Source: Pararhodonellum marinum (GTDB taxonomy: Bacteria; Bacteroidota; Bacteroidia; Cytophagales; Cyclobacteriaceae). From it: a stretch of 64,000 bases of DNA. Made by a program: the position numbers and the translations under genes. Positions 54,319 through 63,900 of this stretch are shown here, piece after piece. Position 1 is the first letter of the stretch, and each line of letters starts with the position of its first letter. The stretch lies in NCBI RefSeq assembly GCF_015354735.1, contig NZ_JACEFJ010000001.1:372001-436000 (forward strand), written 5' to 3'. The notes under the pieces were generated by a model, which saw nothing but the letters and a program-made list of their open reading frames with translations, did no database searches and had not been told where the DNA came from.

Positions 54319-57300
54319 ATGGATCATATTTACAAGTTTCCTCTTGGAAGGGCTTTTTTCAAGGCGCTCGTTTTTATTTTTATGCTCAATGCCTGTGCGC
54401 CAAAGGATCCTGTGGACCTCCGCATCAAACAAATGGACCGAGAAGAGGTCTCGGCTTTAGCCCAACAGATACAGGCCCAGGTCAATCCGGAGTTGGCTGA
54501 TGGGCTTACGCTGGACATTTGGGCTGTGGATTCCCTGGTTTTTGACCCCATTTCCATTCAGGTGGATGATGAGGGCATTTTATATTATTCCCGGACACAT
54601 AGACAGAAAAATTCGGAGTTTGACATCCGTGGCCATCAGGATTGGGAGATCCCTTCCATCAAGCTACAGTCCATAGCAGACAAGCGGGCTTTTTTAAGGG
54701 AAACCCTTTCCCCGGAAAGAAGTGACCAAAACCAATGGCTCAAAGACCTCAATCAGGACGGTTCCCATGACTGGAGGGATCTGCTGGTACAAAAGGAGCA
54801 GATTTACCGCATCAAAGATACAGATGGGGACGGCTTGGCGGATTTTGCCCAGATCATGGTGGAGGACTTTCATGAGGAGGTCACCGATGTGGCCGGTGCG
54901 GTGTTGAAGCATGGAGACGACTTATTTGTGGGTGTAGGACCGGATCTTTGGCGCCTGAAAGATAAAAACGGCGACGGCCTGATGGATGAAAAGACGTCCA
55001 TCTCCCATGGCTATGTCATCCATATCGGTTTTGGCGCCCATGGTATGTCAGGCTTGAAAACAGGTCCGGATGGCAGAATCTATTGGGCTGTGGGTGACGT
55101 AGGCTTCAATGGCGTAGGGCCGGACGGCCGTGAATGGAAATACCCCAACCGGGGTGTCGTGGTGCGGGCCAATCCCGATGGAAGCGATTTTGAGGTATTT
55201 GCCATGGGGGTCAGAAACACCCATGAGTTCACCTTTGATGATTACCATAACCTCATCTCTGTGGACAATGACGGCGACCATGCCGGGGAAAGGGAAAGGC
55301 TGGTCTACTTGGTCAACGGATCTGATTCAGGCTGGCGGATCAACTGGCAGTTTGGCAAATACCGGGACCCTTTGAACAACACCTACAAAGTATGGATGGA
55401 CGAAGGCTTGCATTTGCCGAGATTTGAGGGGCAGGCGGCTTACATCACCCCCTGCATCCAAAATTATGTCAACGGGCCCACAGGCATGGTTTACAACCCC
55501 GGAACAGCCCTCAGCCCCAGGTGGAAAGACCATTTTTTTGTGGTGGAATTTGTAGGCAATCCCGCACAGTCAGGTATCCATGCCTTTAAACTTGAACCCA
55601 AAGGAGCAAGCTTTGAATTGGCTTCAACAGAAAAAATTCTGGGAGGTGTGCTGCCTACCGGCCTTGATTTTGGTCCCGACGGATCCCTTTATGTGGCTGA
55701 CTGGATCAATGGCTGGAGGACCAAGGATTATGGCAGGATATGGAAACTTGATGACCGCGATGGAAAAAACAGTGAGGTGAGAAAGTCCACCCAGATGATG
55801 CTCACCCAGAATCTAAGCAAATTAGATGAAAATAAACTTTCAGAATTCCTATACCATGAAGATCAGCGGGTCAGAAGAAAAGGCCAGTTTGAATTGGCCG
55901 AAAGAAAAGAAAAAGGCTTTGAGATTTTTGAAAAAACGATCCATCAACAGGAAAACCAACTTGCCCGAATCCATGCCATTGTAGGCATCAGCCAAATGGC
56001 CAGAATGGAAAAATCAGATTATGCGGAGGCATTGGTACCTTTGTTGAAAGATCAGGATCCCGAAATCAGGGCACAGGCTGCCAAGTGGTTGGGGGATATC
56101 CGGTATACACCTGCCGGGGATGCCTTGCTGCCCTTGCTGGAGGATGCCAATATGAGAACCGCTTTTTTCGGGGCAGAGGCATTGGGCAGGATCAGCCATG
56201 CACCTGCCGTTGCGCCATTGATTCAGCTTTTGGAGCGCAACAATGATGAAGATGCCTATGTCCGGCATGCGGCAAGCCTTGCCTTGGCCAGGATCGGTCA
56301 GGCCCAGCCCGTATTGGCATTGGCCAATCATCCGAGTGATGCGGTCAGGATGGGAGCGGTTTTGGCGCTGAGGAGAATGGAGCATGCGGGCATCTCTGCC
56401 TTCCTTCAGGATCCCAATGAGTACATTGTCACCGAAGCCGCAAGGGCCATCCATGATGATTTCTCCATCGAAGGTGCGCTACCAGCCCTAGCCGATGTCC
56501 TGTTGACCACGCCATTTACGAATGAAGCCCTGATCAGAAGGAGCATCAGTGCCAACCTCCGCCTGGGAACGGAAAAGTCGATGAACAACCTGATCCAATA
56601 CCTGTTGCAAAAGGGTGTTTCAGCTGATTTGAGAAACGAAGCGATCGCCGCCCTGAGTACCTGGACCCAGCCTTCCGTATTGGACCGAGTGGATGGCCGA
56701 TACCGGGGGGAAGTCAGCAGACCGGGTGCACTGATCGGAGAGGCGGCACTTGCCCCGATGCTTCAGCTTCTGAAAGAAAATGATCCTGCCATCCGGGTCA
56801 GTGCCGTAAAGGCCATGGGTGAGTTGAACCTGAAAACAGGGGAAAAAGATTTATTGACATTACTGAAAATGGACCGGGAAGCTGAAGTGCGTTCAGAAGT
56901 CATCCGTTCCCTAGCCCAGATGCAGGCTGAAAACACCTCTGAAGCCATTCAGATTGCCTTAAATGACCGGGAAAAAGCAGTCAGAGTAGCTGGTTTGGAT
57001 CTTTTGCAGCAATTGGATATTGCCACGGATCTCAAAGTGTCCTTATTGACTGATGTGATTGAAAAGCGCACTTTGGAAGAAAAACAAGCTGCCTTGGTTA
57101 CCTTGGGCCAACTTCCCAGAGAAGACATCAAGGAGACTTTGACGGGCCTACTCCATAAAATGGCCGCGGGCCAAATGCCCACCCCGGTTTTGCTGGAGCT
57201 TTCCGAGGCGGTGGAGGCGACCGGAGATACCCTGCTGATGGCAACACTGAATCAGGCCGAGCAAACACTTTTTGGCGATGATGAATTGGCTGCTTACCAG

Positions 57301-57735
57301 ACCAGTCTGGAAGGGGGGAATGTGATCAAAGGCCGCACGCTCTTTTTTCAATCCCAGGTAGGACAGTGTATCCGCTGCCATGCCTATGACGACATGGGAG
57401 GCAATGCAGGGCCGAGACTCAATGGCATTGCTGCTGAACTGAGCAGACAGGAATTACTGGAGTCCCTGATCGCTCCTAGTAAGCGGATTGCCCCCGGGTA
57501 CGGGATGGTGATGCTGGAGCTGCAAAACGGCAAAAATCTGAATGGCATCCTGGAGAAAGAGACTGCGGATGCCCTGCTGATCAAAATGGGCAATCAACCG
57601 GATACTTTGGTTCACAAAAAGGACATCAGCTCCCAAAAAATGGCCGCTTCCAGTATGCCCGACATGAAGCCACTGCTTACCAAAAGAGAAATCAGGGACC
57701 TGGTCAGTTTTTTGGCGACATTGAAGGAGGAGTGA
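54319..57735 (+). CDS. Lipoprotein with beta-propeller, HEAT repeats and cytochrome c domain
   Basis: The 1138-residue lipoprotein (lipobox LNAC) has a propeller of the membrane-bound dehydrogenase type in its first ~480 residues (GLKTGPDGRIYWAVGD, GVRNTHEFTFDDYHNL, LPTGLDFGPDGSLYVADW), with EF-hand-like DTDGDGLAD and DKNGDGLMD loops. HEAT repeats (about 500-930, such as LLKDQDPEIRAQAAKWLG and LKENDPAIRVSAVKAMG) follow. The C-terminus is a cytochrome c domain with the heme site Cys1017-x-x-Cys1020-His1021. It probably oxidises a sugar or alcohol outside the inner membrane and passes electrons to respiration. ATG 54319 is favoured over an in-frame TTG at 54292. Confidence 0.85.
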   Translation: MDHIYKFPLGRAFFKALVFIFMLNACAPKDPVDLRIKQMDREEVSALAQQIQAQVNPELADGLTLDIWAVDSLVFDPISIQVDDEGILYYSRTHRQKNSEFDIRGHQDWEIPSIKLQSIADKRAFLRETLSPERSDQNQWLKDLNQDGSHDWRDLLVQKEQIYRIKDTDGDGLADFAQIMVEDFHEEVTDVAGAVLKHGDDLFVGVGPDLWRLKDKNGDGLMDEKTSISHGYVIHIGFGAHGMSGLKTGPDGRIYWAVGDVGFNGVGPDGREWKYPNRGVVVRANPDGSDFEVFAMGVRNTHEFTFDDYHNLISVDNDGDHAGERERLVYLVNGSDSGWRINWQFGKYRDPLNNTYKVWMDEGLHLPRFEGQAAYITPCIQNYVNGPTGMVYNPGTALSPRWKDHFFVVEFVGNPAQSGIHAFKLEPKGASFELASTEKILGGVLPTGLDFGPDGSLYVADWINGWRTKDYGRIWKLDDRDGKNSEVRKSTQMMLTQNLSKLDENKLSEFLYHEDQRVRRKGQFELAERKEKGFEIFEKTIHQQENQLARIHAIVGISQMARMEKSDYAEALVPLLKDQDPEIRAQAAKWLGDIRYTPAGDALLPLLEDANMRTAFFGAEALGRISHAPAVAPLIQLLERNNDEDAYVRHAASLALARIGQAQPVLALANHPSDAVRMGAVLALRRMEHAGISAFLQDPNEYIVTEAARAIHDDFSIEGALPALADVLLTTPFTNEALIRRSISANLRLGTEKSMNNLIQYLLQKGVSADLRNEAIAALSTWTQPSVLDRVDGRYRGEVSRPGALIGEAALAPMLQLLKENDPAIRVSAVKAMGELNLKTGEKDLLTLLKMDREAEVRSEVIRSLAQMQAENTSEAIQIALNDREKAVRVAGLDLLQQLDIATDLKVSLLTDVIEKRTLEEKQAALVTLGQLPREDIKETLTGLLHKMAAGQMPTPVLLELSEAVEATGDTLLMATLNQAEQTLFGDDELAAYQTSLEGGNVIKGRTLFFQSQVGQCIRCHAYDDMGGNAGPRLNGIAAELSRQELLESLIAPSKRIAPGYGMVMLELQNGKNLNGILEKETADALLIKMGNQPDTLVHKKDISSQKMAASSMPDMKPLLTKREIRDLVSFLATLKEE

Positions 57736-57756
57736 AAGTAACTTACGACTTACGAC

Positions 57757-57785
57757 TTACGATTTAGGATTTACGGATTTTGAAT
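57757..57785. repeat. 29-bp direct repeat, left copy
   Basis: TTACGATTTAGGATTTACGG followed by ATTTTGAAT borders the tandem array on the left. The right copy at 58592-58620 differs at two positions. Short ACTTACG repeats sit just before it. Confidence 0.85.
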
Positions 57786-57788
57786 AAA

Positions 57789-58548
57789 GCTCAAAGCCTT
57801 AAGCTGAAAGCTGAAAGCCGGGGAATAGATAAACAGAGAACTGAAAAACAGGATATCAGAGGAAAGGAGGAAAAGCTCGAAGCCTGAAGCTCAAAGCTGA
57901 AAGTTGAGGAATAGATAAACGGAGAACTGGAAAACAGGATATTTGAGGAAAGGAAGAAAAGCTCGAAGCCTGAAGCTCAAAGCTGAAAGTTGGGGGATAG
58001 ATAAACAGAGAACTGGAAAACAGGGTATCAGAGGAAAGGAGAAAGAGCCCGAAGCCTGAAGCTCAAAGCTGAAATTTGAGGAATAGATAAACTGAGAACT
58101 GGAAAACAGGGTATCAGAAGAAAGGAGAAAGAGCTCAAAGCCTGAAGCTCAAAGCTGAAAGTTGAGGAATAGATAAACGGAGAACTGGAAAACAGGGTAT
58201 CAGAGGAAAGGAGAAAGAGCTCGAAGCCTGAAGCTCAAAGCTGAAAGTTGGGGAATAGATAAACAGAGAACTGAAAACAGGATATCAGAGGAAAGGAGAA
58301 AGAGCTCAAAGCCTGAAGCTCAAAGCTGAAAGTTGGGGAATAGATAAACGGAGAACTGGAAAACAGGATATCAGAGGAGAGGTAGATGAGCTCAAAGCTT
58401 TAAGCTCAAAGCTGAAAGTTGAGGAATAGATAAACAGAGAACTGGAAAACAGGGTATCAGAGGAAAGAAAGTAAAGCTCGAAGCCTTAAGCTGAAAGCTG
58501 AAAGTCGGGGAATAGAAGAACAGATGAACAGATAAAAGCTGAAAGCGG
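57789..58548. repeat. Array of about nine 86-bp tandem repeats
   Basis: Units beginning GCTCAAAGCC repeat every 85-87 bp; the AATAGAT core starts at 57824, 57911, 57996 (as GATAGAT), 58082, 58168, 58254, 58339, 58425 and 58511. The plus strand is about three-quarters purine. Each unit carries shorter internal repeats (AAGCTCAAAGCTGAAAG). No unit-length frame stays open, so it does not code for a protein. It follows the cytochrome gene and precedes a convergent lipoprotein gene. Confidence 0.95.
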
Positions 58549-58591
58549 ATATATGTGGGATTTAGGGGGAAGAAAATGGGAAGATCTGGAT

Positions 58592-58620
58592 TTACGATTT
58601 AGGATTTATGGAGTTTGAAT
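58592..58620. repeat. 29-bp direct repeat, right copy
   Basis: TTACGATTTAGGATTTATGG followed by AGTTTGAAT borders the array on the right and matches the left copy at 27 of 29 positions. Confidence 0.85.
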
Positions 58621-58663
58621 TATGAATGATGAAACATTTCATCCAAGAAACTGTCGCTTTATT

Positions 58664-59482
58664 TCAATTATTAAAAGAATCAAAGTAGGTATATTCAACT
58701 CTTCCAATTTGCTGGAAACCAAAGTTAGGATCAAATCTTTTTTCCAAAATCAACCTGTCGCTTGGATCGTAAAAATAACGCAAAGCGTCTTTTCTTTCCT
58801 CACTGAAAACGCCACCGTGACCTGTCTCCTTTGCCTCAAGAAGGTCGTTGTCGTATCTGTAGATAAAATATTCCAACTTATAATCTTCCTGTCCTCTTGC
58901 AGTTTTCCATTCACTGATTACTTTGCCCTCCTCATCGTAAGCATAAACAAGCAACTCTGCGCCTTGTTCATAAGGATATTCAATCTCCAAAAGCCTGTTT
59001 TGCGAATCATAATGGTAGATCGAAACCAATTCCCTATTCCTTGAATAGTTTGAAGTATACATTCTGTCGATCAATCCGTCACTATTATATTCCATTTCCC
59101 GGGTAAATTCCCAATCCACTTTACCCTCTCGAAAAGCAAAATAGGAAGAAGAGATAATTTCATCATCTTCTAATAAATTAAGGGCCAAACCAGTGGTATC
59201 CCCAGTACCATTTCTGAAAATATGATAGGTAGAAAGGCCATTGATCGGATAAAAAATTTCTCGGGAAGATACCATCATATCCGAACTACCCCCATAGGTA
59301 ATTGCCATATGGAGTTTACCGATTGGCGTATGGGTCGGTAAAGCCAATACTTCCATTAATTCATTTTGAATGAAGACACTAAATTGGTCCGAATCAATGT
59401 TTTGGTCGGATTCATTGTCAAGCGAACAACCTATTGTAAAAATAGCCAAACAGAAAATCAAAATTTTTATTTGCAATTTCAT
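58664..59482 (-). CDS. Lipoprotein with YD/RHS-like strand repeats
   Basis: The 272-residue protein has a lipoprotein signal (lipobox IGCS) and, from about residue 120, repeated beta strands of the type YNSDGLIDRMYTSNY, YDSQNRLLEIEYPYEQG, YDEEGKVISEW and YDPSDRLILEKRFDP. Such YD-type repeats occur in DUF4595-like Bacteroidota lipoproteins and in RHS proteins. The substrate or partner is unknown. It is a single gene. Confidence 0.75.
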   Translation of the reverse strand: MKLQIKILIFCLAIFTIGCSLDNESDQNIDSDQFSVFIQNELMEVLALPTHTPIGKLHMAITYGGSSDMMVSSREIFYPINGLSTYHIFRNGTGDTTGLALNLLEDDEIISSSYFAFREGKVDWEFTREMEYNSDGLIDRMYTSNYSRNRELVSIYHYDSQNRLLEIEYPYEQGAELLVYAYDEEGKVISEWKTARGQEDYKLEYFIYRYDNDLLEAKETGHGGVFSEERKDALRYFYDPSDRLILEKRFDPNFGFQQIGRVEYTYFDSFNN

Positions 59483-59995
59483 CAGCAGAAGTTTTAACTA
59501 AAATAAGGTTTTTAGTTTTAAATTACAAGCTGGAAATCCGGCAACAGCCTCTTGCAAGTGGGCTGGACAACCTAAAAAGGTAGGCAGACCCGTCAACATT
59601 TAGAAATAGGAATCGGTGGACAGAGTAACTGAGAGCTAAAAACTGCCATGCCCTGATTTTTATTGGTATAATTTCATTTCTTTTAAAGCTTCGGGCGATA
59701 CAAAACCTGTTTGGTGTTATCTGTTTTCCGTTCTACAGGTTTTCCATTCCTGTATGGGAAAAGGACTGAGGTTTTAAAACTAAATCTTGATTAAACTAAA
59801 ACTATTTTTTAAATTACTGCATATTGGGATTTGTGTCAGTTTTGAATTTAAAGGGTTTTACCATTAATCAATGGAATCAGGGATCTTCAGTTTAAGCTCG
59901 CAAAACTTGTGGGTGGCAGTCTAAAAGAGCCAATGTATATTCCGGTTCAACCTTTACTTACTCAGGCACTAGTGAAGGATAATAAATTACATTGA
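59483..59995. other. Gene-free stretch between two lipoprotein genes
   Basis: About 510 bp have no credible gene. GGACAACCTAAAAAGGTAGG near 59562 resembles the palindromic repeats at 60574-60828. AAAACCTGT (59702-59710) and ACAGGTTTT (59735-59743) form a 9-bp inverted repeat with a 24-nt spacer. No promoter box of the TAnnTTTG type was noted. Confidence 0.5.
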
Positions 59996-60454
59996 ATGAA
60001 AACCAGATCAATCAATTGTTGCTGCTTAGACTTACTGTTCATGCTGTTGTTCTCTTGTAGGGTGACTGAAGAGGAGCTTCCAAAAACCGAAATTGAAGTA
60101 GATACTTTTTGGGCTTACGAAAACGGGTGTTTTCAGGATTTTTTCCAGGGTTTATCCATGGGTGAAACCACCAGAATCACCGATTATGAAGACTTTGAGC
60201 AAATTATTCCATGTTTTATATACGACGAGGTTCCAGATATCAATTTTGATGACTTTTTCCTTTTGGTTACCTGGTATGAATCCACAAATGTTCCAGCAGT
60301 AAGAAACCAAAGATTGGTTCAGATAGGTTCTCATGAATTCACTTTTGAGATTGAGGTTGAGATTACTGATTTCCCGGCGATATCCGCGGTTTACTGTTTT
60401 GGAGTCATTCCAATTGAACTGCTGAATAATGACATCAAAATTGAATTTATATAA
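59996..60454 (+). CDS. Small lipoprotein, hypothetical
   Basis: The 152-residue protein has a cysteine-rich signal region (CCCLDLLFMLLFSCR) with lipobox FSC and a mature part with short beta segments and acidic stretches (INFDDFFLLVTWYES, SHEFTFEIEVEITDF). I do not recognise a family. It stands alone between two repeat-containing regions. Confidence 0.65.
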   Translation: MKTRSINCCCLDLLFMLLFSCRVTEEELPKTEIEVDTFWAYENGCFQDFFQGLSMGETTRITDYEDFEQIIPCFIYDEVPDINFDDFFLLVTWYESTNVPAVRNQRLVQIGSHEFTFEIEVEITDFPAISAVYCFGVIPIELLNNDIKIEFI

Positions 60455-60573
60455 AGCCTAACATAGCTCCCAGAATCACTCACTAGGAAATACATGGTAA
60501 GCCAAAACTGATAACATTTTAGAACCAAAAAAAGGAGGGGCGTATAATACCGCAACCTACCCAAGGATTGCCA

Positions 60574-60659
60574 GACAACCTTCCTAAGGTAGGTATGCTG
60601 GATAACAGGTCCCCGAAGGTGGACCTTGAAAATCTACCTAAGGTAGACAGGCCCGACAA
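60574..60659. repeat. Palindrome-rich repeat, copy 1
   Basis: An 86-bp stretch beginning GACAACCTTCCTAAGGTAGG is repeated 169 bp downstream. It contains the palindrome TCTACCTAAGGTAGA near its 3' end and other ACCT/AGGT pairs. It is not coding. Confidence 0.8.
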
Positions 60660-60742
60660 CTGGAAATGGAGAACAGCAAACTGAGGTGGTAATCTCAAAT
60701 ACAACCGGCAAGCAAGTCGAAACCACATGGCACAGTAGCTCC

Positions 60743-60828
60743 GACAACCTACCTGAGGTAGAGAGGCTAGACATCAGATCCCCGAAGGTGGACCTTGAGA
60801 ATCTACCTAAGGTAGACAGGCCCGACAA
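60743..60828. repeat. Palindrome-rich repeat, copy 2
   Basis: The second copy is also 86 bp and is nearly identical to the first in its right half (CCCCGAAGGTGGACCTTGA and on, with one A/G change), but more diverged on the left. Frames across it read as Pro-Lys-Val-Asp-rich peptides and have no start context. Confidence 0.8.
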
Positions 60829-60943
60829 AAAGGTGCAGACGGGGCAGAGAAGCCGGAACATGCGTTTTTTATCAATTTTTAAGATAAACATCCAATCACT
60901 TTGCATATTTTCACGTTTCTTTTAGAGTGGTTTTAAAAAGCAG

Positions 60944-63900
60944 ATGAAGAGACGTACGCTTATTGTTTTGGCATCAATTGTTCTGATCCCTGTTTTGCTT
61001 TTTGCGGGCGGGGTTTTTTTGATGTATCAAAACCAGGATGCCATTACCCAAAAGTTGATTTCGGAAATGAACGAACAATTGGCCGGGGAAGTGGAAATAG
61101 GAGAATCACACATTTCCCCCTTTGCCAATTTTCCCTATATCTCCGTGGATCTGCAGCGGGTACGGGTGTTTGAAACCAAGAACAAGGATTTTAAGCCGCT
61201 ATTTGAAAGTGATGACATATACCTGGGATTTGATGTCTTCAACCTGCTCAAAGGCAATTATGAAGTCAAAAAAATCAAAGTATCCCATGGTCATCTTGAC
61301 ATCATCCGCTTTGTAAACGGGGAGATCAACCTGATGAATGCCCTGGGAGAAAATCAAACGGATGTGGAGGATGAAGAGGAAATGGGCGTCGCCTTGAATC
61401 TGAATGTGATCCAGCTTGAAAATATATTGGTCAATTATGCCGATCTGGCCAAATTCCAGAATCTCAAATTCCATCTTGGAAAACTGAGTGCATCCCTGCA
61501 GATCCAGGATGGCCAAATTGCCTCCAAGGTTTTGGGAGATTTGGTGTTTGATCTGGAAACCCAGGGACAGAAATCCTTTTTTTCAGACAAGCAGGTCAAG
61601 CTGGACCTGCTGATGGATTATGATGAAAACACCGGGCTGCTGGATATTCAGCGCTCCCAGGTCCAATTGGAAGAAGCTTTGTTTGGTCTTTCCGGGGATG
61701 TCAAATTCCTGGATATTCCCGAGCTGGACCTGAAACTGACCGGAGAAAAACCGGATTTTAACATTTTCGCCGCCTTTGCACCTGCGGAAGTGGCAGAAGC
61801 ACTGAAGCGGTACCAAAACGCCGGCAAGGTGTTTTTTAATGGCAGCATCAAAGGCAAAGCGGGGAGCGGGGAAACACCCTCCGTGGCAGTGGAGTTTGGA
61901 TGTGAAAATGCCTACTTTCTCAACACCAATATGGACAAGAAAGTGGATGACCTGAGGTTTACCGGTTTTTTCACCAACGGCAAAGAACGGAATCTGAGAA
62001 CCTCTGAACTTCAGTTGCAGAATTTTTATGCCAGACCTGAAGAAGGGATTTTTCAGGGAAGGCTGGTCATTCAGAATTTCGAAGACCCCTATATCAAGGT
62101 GAACCTGAATGCTGATCTTGATCTGGAGTTTCTGGGGAAGTTTTTTGAAGTGGAAGGCTTACAGGGTTTGAAAGGACAGGTAATTCTGGACATGGATTTT
62201 GACGAACTGGTCGACATGACAGGAGATGGTACCGGTGTGGCCCGACTGAAGGAAGGAGTGGACAGCGAACTTAAGGTACGTGACCTGAGTTTTACGCTGC
62301 CTGATTATCCGCATCCCATTACGCAGACATTTGCCAGTGCGGTGATGCGGGATGGGCGCCTGGTTTTGGATCATCTCAGATTCAGGGTGGAGGATTCCGA
62401 TTTTGAATTTTCGGGCGAAGTCAATGATTTTCCGGCCATATTCCATGGCCTTAAGGTCCCCATCCATGCCAGCTTACTGGCCAAGTCTAAAAAGATCAAC
62501 CTGCCCCAACTCTTGTCCTATGACAGTGCCCTGATGCAGGCAACTGACGAAGAGATAGAAAATTTTGAAATCAAACTGAAATTTGAAACCCAGGCAGATC
62601 AGCTGACCGGGTTTGAATACCTGCCTCTTGGGAATTTCTACATTGAAGACCTATATGCCAAGCTGAAACATTATCACCATGTCTTTCATGATTTCCATGC
62701 GGATCTGCACATTGAAGCCAATGACATACAGCTCCGTGATTTTACAGGTGAAATAGACGGCAGTGATTTTCACTTTTCCGGAAAGCTGTATAATTATCCA
62801 AAATGGTTTCAGGATGTCAAAAAGGGGGATACCCGGTTTGAATTTGACATGGTATCCAACCAATTGAAAATCAATGACCTATTGACCTATAAGGGAGAAA
62901 ATTACCTTCCTGAAGATTACCGGAATGAAGCATTGAGGGATTTGAATCTGAATGGAAGGATTGACCTGCATTATGATACCACTTTCCGGTCTGCTGATCT
63001 CTATATCGATGACCTGGATGGGAAGTTGAATGTACACCCCCTGAAATTAGAGAATTTTAAGGGCCGGGTTCATTTTGAGGATGATCAGCTATTGGTTGAA
63101 AATTTCTCAGGGAGCATGGGTGAAAGTGATTTTTTGGTCAATCTCAGTCATTACCTAGGGGATGATCCTGCACTTAAGGCCAAAGCAAACAGCTTTAGCA
63201 TGGTATCCAACCTGCTTGACCTGGATGCCTTAATGAATTATGAAGGTCCGGAGGAGGAAAAGGACCATGAAGCAGCTTTCAATATTTTTGAAGTGCCCTT
63301 TACCCAAATGAATTTTCAGGCAGAGATCAAGGCTTTGAAATACCACCAGCATGTGTTGCGGGATTTTAAGGCCAAAGGACGTATCACAGAAGACCATTAC
63401 CTTTATCTGGATACCCTGGGTCTTCGGGTGGCTGATGGGGATTTGGGCATCAATGGCTATTTCAACGGCTCAGATCCTGACAATATCTATTTTCACAGCA
63501 CCTTAAAAGCCAATCAACTGGACATCGATCAGCTGCTGATCAAGTTTGATAATTTCGGTCAGGATGTATTGATCAATGACAACCTTCATGGTAAGGTCAG
63601 TGGGACCATCACCAGCAAATTCCTGGTGCATCCAGATTTTACCCCCATTCTGGAAAAAAGTGAGGCCCAGATGAACCTCAGGATCTATGAGGGCAGCCTG
63701 GTTAATTTTGCTCCCATGCAGGCCATGTCGGCCTATTTTAAGGACAGAAATCTCAATCGGGTTCGATTTGATACCTTGGAAAACACATTGAACCTGAAAG
63801 ATGGTACGCTATTTATTCCCACCATGACCATCAATTCCAGCCTTGGTTTTATTGAGATGTCCGGGAAGCAAGGCTTGGATCTGAAGATGGATTACTTTAT

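Noticed and set aside
57789-58548. CRISPR array
   Set aside because: The repeats are 86 bp and contiguous, with no unique spacers, and no cas gene is near.
58622-59044. A 140-codon plus-strand frame
   Set aside because: It is antisense to the well-supported YD-repeat lipoprotein gene and starts at the array border without context.
60686-60925. A 79-codon frame rich in Pro, Lys, Val and Asp
   Set aside because: It lies in the palindromic repeat DNA and has no start context.
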